Below, one piece after another: positions 61,578 to 64,000 of a DNA stretch of 64,000 bases (the first letter of the stretch is position 1; each line of letters starts with the position of its first letter). The stretch is taken from positions 62,001-126,000 of the forward strand of contig NZ_WNKT01000006.1 in the NCBI RefSeq assembly GCF_009720725.1, read 5' to 3'. Both the position numbers and the translations under genes were made by a program. The DNA comes from Allochromatium palmeri (GTDB lineage: Bacteria > Pseudomonadota > Gammaproteobacteria > Chromatiales > Chromatiaceae). The notes under the pieces were generated by a model, which made no database searches, was not told where the DNA came from, and saw only the letters and a list, made by a program, of their open reading frames with translations.

Positions 61578-63263
61578 ATGAACGCATCGCTGCCACTGGT
61601 CCTGATGTCCTGGCTGACCCTCATGACGCCCGCGACCGGGCGCGCGAGCGAGCTGCTCGCCCCAACCCTGGAAGCGTTCCGGGAGTCCAGGACACTGGCC
61701 ATCGACGGCGTGCCGCTGCTCTCCGCGTCCGTGCTCGCCGACTTCTATGTCCAGCGCGGCTACACCCTGGCCTGGTCCAAGCCAGCGCCGATCGAGGCGC
61801 TGCTCGAACTCGTCGAGCGCAGCGATGAGGACGGGTTTCAGCCCGAAGACTTCCATGTCGAGCAACTGCGTGCGCTGAGCCGTCCGGGTGCGCTCGCGGC
61901 CCTCCAGGGCGCCGCGCGCCTGGCGGCCGACATCCAGCTGAGCGACGCCCTGCTGCGCTACGCCCATCACACCCGCTACGGCAAGCTCGATCCGGTCGCC
62001 GTCGATCGCAAGTGGAACGATCGCGCGCCCGTGCCCGCCGAACGCCTGATCGCCGACATGCGCGGTGCGCTGGAGGCTGAGGATCTGGCCGACTTCCTCG
62101 ACGGGCGCTTCCAGAAACCCTTCTGGTACAGCGATCTCAAGCGTGCTCTGAGTCATTACGCCGGCGCGCGTCATCTCAAGACGCTCGATCCCTTGCCCAG
62201 TGGACCGACACTCTCGCTCGGCAGTCGCGGCGAGCGTGTCGCTCAGTTGCGCGCGCGTCTGCTCGTGCTTGGCTATGGTGAGCCGGTGCGATTCGATCCA
62301 CCGCAGACACCCGAGACGTTCGATGCGGTCTTGAGCGAGTCGGTGCGTGCCTTTCAGCGCGGTCGCGGTTTGAGCGCCGATGGTGCGGTCGGTCCGCAAA
62401 CGCTTGCGGCGATCAATAATCCCTTCGATGCGGCCCGGATCGAGTGCATTCGTATCAATCTGGAGCGCATGCGCTGGCTCTATGAGGATCTACCCGCCGA
62501 CTATGTCTTCGTCGACGTCGCCGACTACCAGGTCCATCTGGTGCGCGGACGCGAGATCACCTGGAGCACGCGCGTCATCGTCGGCAAGGAGGACGCGCAG
62601 ACGCCAATGTTCCGCGACACGCTCGATCATCTGGTGCTCAATCCGACCTGGACCATGCCGGTCTCGATCCAAAAGAAGCTCGGCAATGTCTCGGCCAAAT
62701 ACACGCTGGTCGATCGGCGTACCGGCCAACGGGTCAGGGGTGGCAATGCCGCAAACTACAGACGCTATCGCGTGGTCCAGCCACCGGGGCCGGACAATGC
62801 GCTCGGACGGGTGAAGTTCATGTTCCCCAACCGCCATGCGGTCTATATGCACGACACACCCAGCAAGTCACTGTTCGGACGTTCGGGTCGCGCCCTCAGT
62901 CATGGCTGCGTGCGCGTTCAGAACCCGATGAAGCTCGCCGAGCTGCTGCTGGAGGAGGAGTCGAGCTGGGATCGTGCGCGTATCGATAGCGTCCTCGAAG
63001 GGACCAGGACGCGCTATGTCAATCTGTCGGAGCCGTTGCCCGTCCTGCTCTATTACCTGACGGCGCGCGCCGATGCCGATGGCAACCTTCGTTTGCGCCG
63101 TGACGTCTATGAACGCGATCCATCAGTGGCCGAGATGCTCGACCGGCCCGTGCAGCGCACGCGGATTGCGTCGTATCCGTTCCTGCCACTCGAAACACCA
63201 GCACCAGATCAGGCGTTGGAATCCGGTGTACGCCTGACGCGCTCGGATGCCGGTGAACGCTAG
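61578..63263 (+). CDS. YcbB-like L,D-transpeptidase
   Basis: A 561-aa periplasmic peptidoglycan cross-linking enzyme from the ATG at 61578 (GAGGAA just upstream). The signal peptide (MNASLPLVLMSWLTLM...) covers about 1-25. An N-terminal scaffold domain is followed by a peptidoglycan-binding domain (LSLGSRGERVAQLRARLLVL, AFQRGRGLSADGAVGPQTLA), then a YkuD catalytic domain (LNPTWTMPVSIQKK, MHDTPSKSLFGRSGRALSHG, with catalytic Cys in HGCVRVQ). It follows spoVR by 7 nt, so it may be co-transcribed with the stress operon, which fits 3-3 cross-linking under envelope stress. Confidence 0.92.
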   Translation: MNASLPLVLMSWLTLMTPATGRASELLAPTLEAFRESRTLAIDGVPLLSASVLADFYVQRGYTLAWSKPAPIEALLELVERSDEDGFQPEDFHVEQLRALSRPGALAALQGAARLAADIQLSDALLRYAHHTRYGKLDPVAVDRKWNDRAPVPAERLIADMRGALEAEDLADFLDGRFQKPFWYSDLKRALSHYAGARHLKTLDPLPSGPTLSLGSRGERVAQLRARLLVLGYGEPVRFDPPQTPETFDAVLSESVRAFQRGRGLSADGAVGPQTLAAINNPFDAARIECIRINLERMRWLYEDLPADYVFVDVADYQVHLVRGREITWSTRVIVGKEDAQTPMFRDTLDHLVLNPTWTMPVSIQKKLGNVSAKYTLVDRRTGQRVRGGNAANYRRYRVVQPPGPDNALGRVKFMFPNRHAVYMHDTPSKSLFGRSGRALSHGCVRVQNPMKLAELLLEEESSWDRARIDSVLEGTRTRYVNLSEPLPVLLYYLTARADADGNLRLRRDVYERDPSVAEMLDRPVQRTRIASYPFLPLETPAPDQALESGVRLTRSDAGER

Positions 63264-63485
63264 CCGCAACGCCCTGGATCAGGCCTGCAACCCCCGATCG
63301 TGCTTGACTGAAAACGGCGCCATTATTAGAAAGCACAATAGATAGACGTGCTAAATCATTGCTTGGTTTAGCCAAATTAAACTTGCCTCCCATGTGTCCT
63401 GGCGGTTAGGATCTCGCCGCAAACGAGTATCCGAAGGGTTCTTGCTCAAGCGCCCAAACACCAAACGACACGCGGAGGAAGCGTT

Positions 63486-63929
63486 TTGGTCAACCGACGC
63501 AACTGGCTATCATCCCTGACTCTAGCCTTTTCGCTCTTACCCATGACTCTGGCCCAAGCAGCCGTCACCGATGGCGTGGCCTCCTACTACGGAGATCGCT
63601 TCAATGGCCGCCGCACCGCCAGCGGCGAGCGTTTCAATATGCACGAGCTGACAGCAGCGCATCGCACGCTGGAGTTCGGCACCCGGGTGCTGGTGACCAA
63701 CAAGGCCAATGGTCGCTCGGTCGAGGTCACCATCAATGATCGCGGTCCCTATATCCGTGGCCGCTCGATCGATCTCTCCAAGGAAGCCGCCCGTGAACTG
63801 GGCATGCTTGGCCGTGGCGTGGCTCCGGTCGAACTCAAGATTCTGGGCAAGGAGGAGGACACGGCGCCGTCCGTATCCAGGGATCTGGCTGTGGCTCAGG
63901 CTCAGCGTCTCATCATCGATCTTTTCTAA
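63486..63929 (+). CDS. RlpA-like septal ring lytic transglycosylase family protein
   Basis: A 147-aa exported protein with a TTG start at 63486 and a strong GGAGGAA site 8 nt upstream. The signal peptide ends at LAQAAV (about residue 26). The double-psi beta-barrel core is ASYYGDRFNGRRTASGERFN, then LTAAHRTLEFGTRVLVTNKA and the catalytic-type INDRGPYIRGRSIDLSKEAA. There is no lipobox and no SPOR domain, so it is a short periplasmic RlpA-like protein. The 222-bp gap before it includes TTGACT-N17-TAGAAA (63304-63332), a weak promoter candidate. Confidence 0.88.
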   Translation: MVNRRNWLSSLTLAFSLLPMTLAQAAVTDGVASYYGDRFNGRRTASGERFNMHELTAAHRTLEFGTRVLVTNKANGRSVEVTINDRGPYIRGRSIDLSKEAARELGMLGRGVAPVELKILGKEEDTAPSVSRDLAVAQAQRLIIDLF

Positions 63930-64000
63930 GGCCGCGCCCATACAACTTGGCTTGGTCTGCTGATCGAGTCCTGTTGTTCGGGCGGTGCCCACACTGAATC

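Overview
The window looks like a chromosomal segment of a purple sulfur gammaproteobacterium (Chromatiaceae, Allochromatium-like). Three things point there: a Tat-exported high-potential iron-sulfur protein whose mature sequence is very close to the HiPIPs remembered from Allochromatium and Thermochromatium; an oxygen-independent bacteriochlorophyll cyclase (bchE) flanked by cobalamin genes; and uniformly GC-rich gammaproteobacterial housekeeping genes. No rRNA, tRNA, CRISPR array, prophage or complete insertion sequence was seen.

Layout. 1-8046: trxB (cut by the window edge), an NlpC/P60 lipoprotein, hip, a membrane protein, then rlmE-ftsH-glmM-ratA-rnfH. 8059-14436: a ZnuA-like binding protein, divergent bamE/fur, two small unknown genes (one behind a sigma-54 type promoter) and mfd. 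14848-23523: one chemotaxis cluster, cheY-cheA-cheW-cheR-cheD-receptor-like protein-cheB-STAS, then a FliL-like gene, a small Cys-motif gene and an HPt gene. 23800-30209: cysM, tatD, cobF, bchE, cobQ and a fused toxin-antitoxin remnant. 30215-38634: a GGDEF protein with two solute-binding domains, a large chemoreceptor, clpA/clpS and cspD. 38689-45820: icd, ampG and maeB on the minus strand, then an SLC13-type transporter. 45821-48091 is an accessory patch: a ParD-like/ParE-like toxin-antitoxin pair, an unknown gene followed by a frameshifted aspartic protease, and degraded fragments. 48092-54562: a CorC/HlyC-type protein, rdgC, a 100-bp palindromic element, two nucleotide-sugar genes and ilvA. 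55028-63929: the prkA-yeaH-spoVR stress operon, an L,D-transpeptidase and an RlpA-like protein.

The most striking region is the prkA-yeaH-spoVR operon. SpoVR is interrupted in frame by a 406-residue intein (nt 59699-60916) with splice-junction Cys1, terminal His-Asn, a +1 Cys and two LAGLIDADG-type motifs, placed inside the most conserved SpoVR motif. The same operon carries a DUF4160/DUF2442 gene pair between prkA and yeaH. A second point of interest is the chemotaxis cluster. No cheZ lies in it, but its receptor-like protein has a [11 protein letters not shown] segment resembling the CheZ phosphatase motif and shares its last residues (EG[DE][VI]ELF) with CheD. CheA carries five copies of a YGFF...PG linker motif. 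Other leads are the sigma-54 promoter with an upstream inverted repeat, the bchE-cobalamin gene neighbourhood, and several gene remnants that record past losses.
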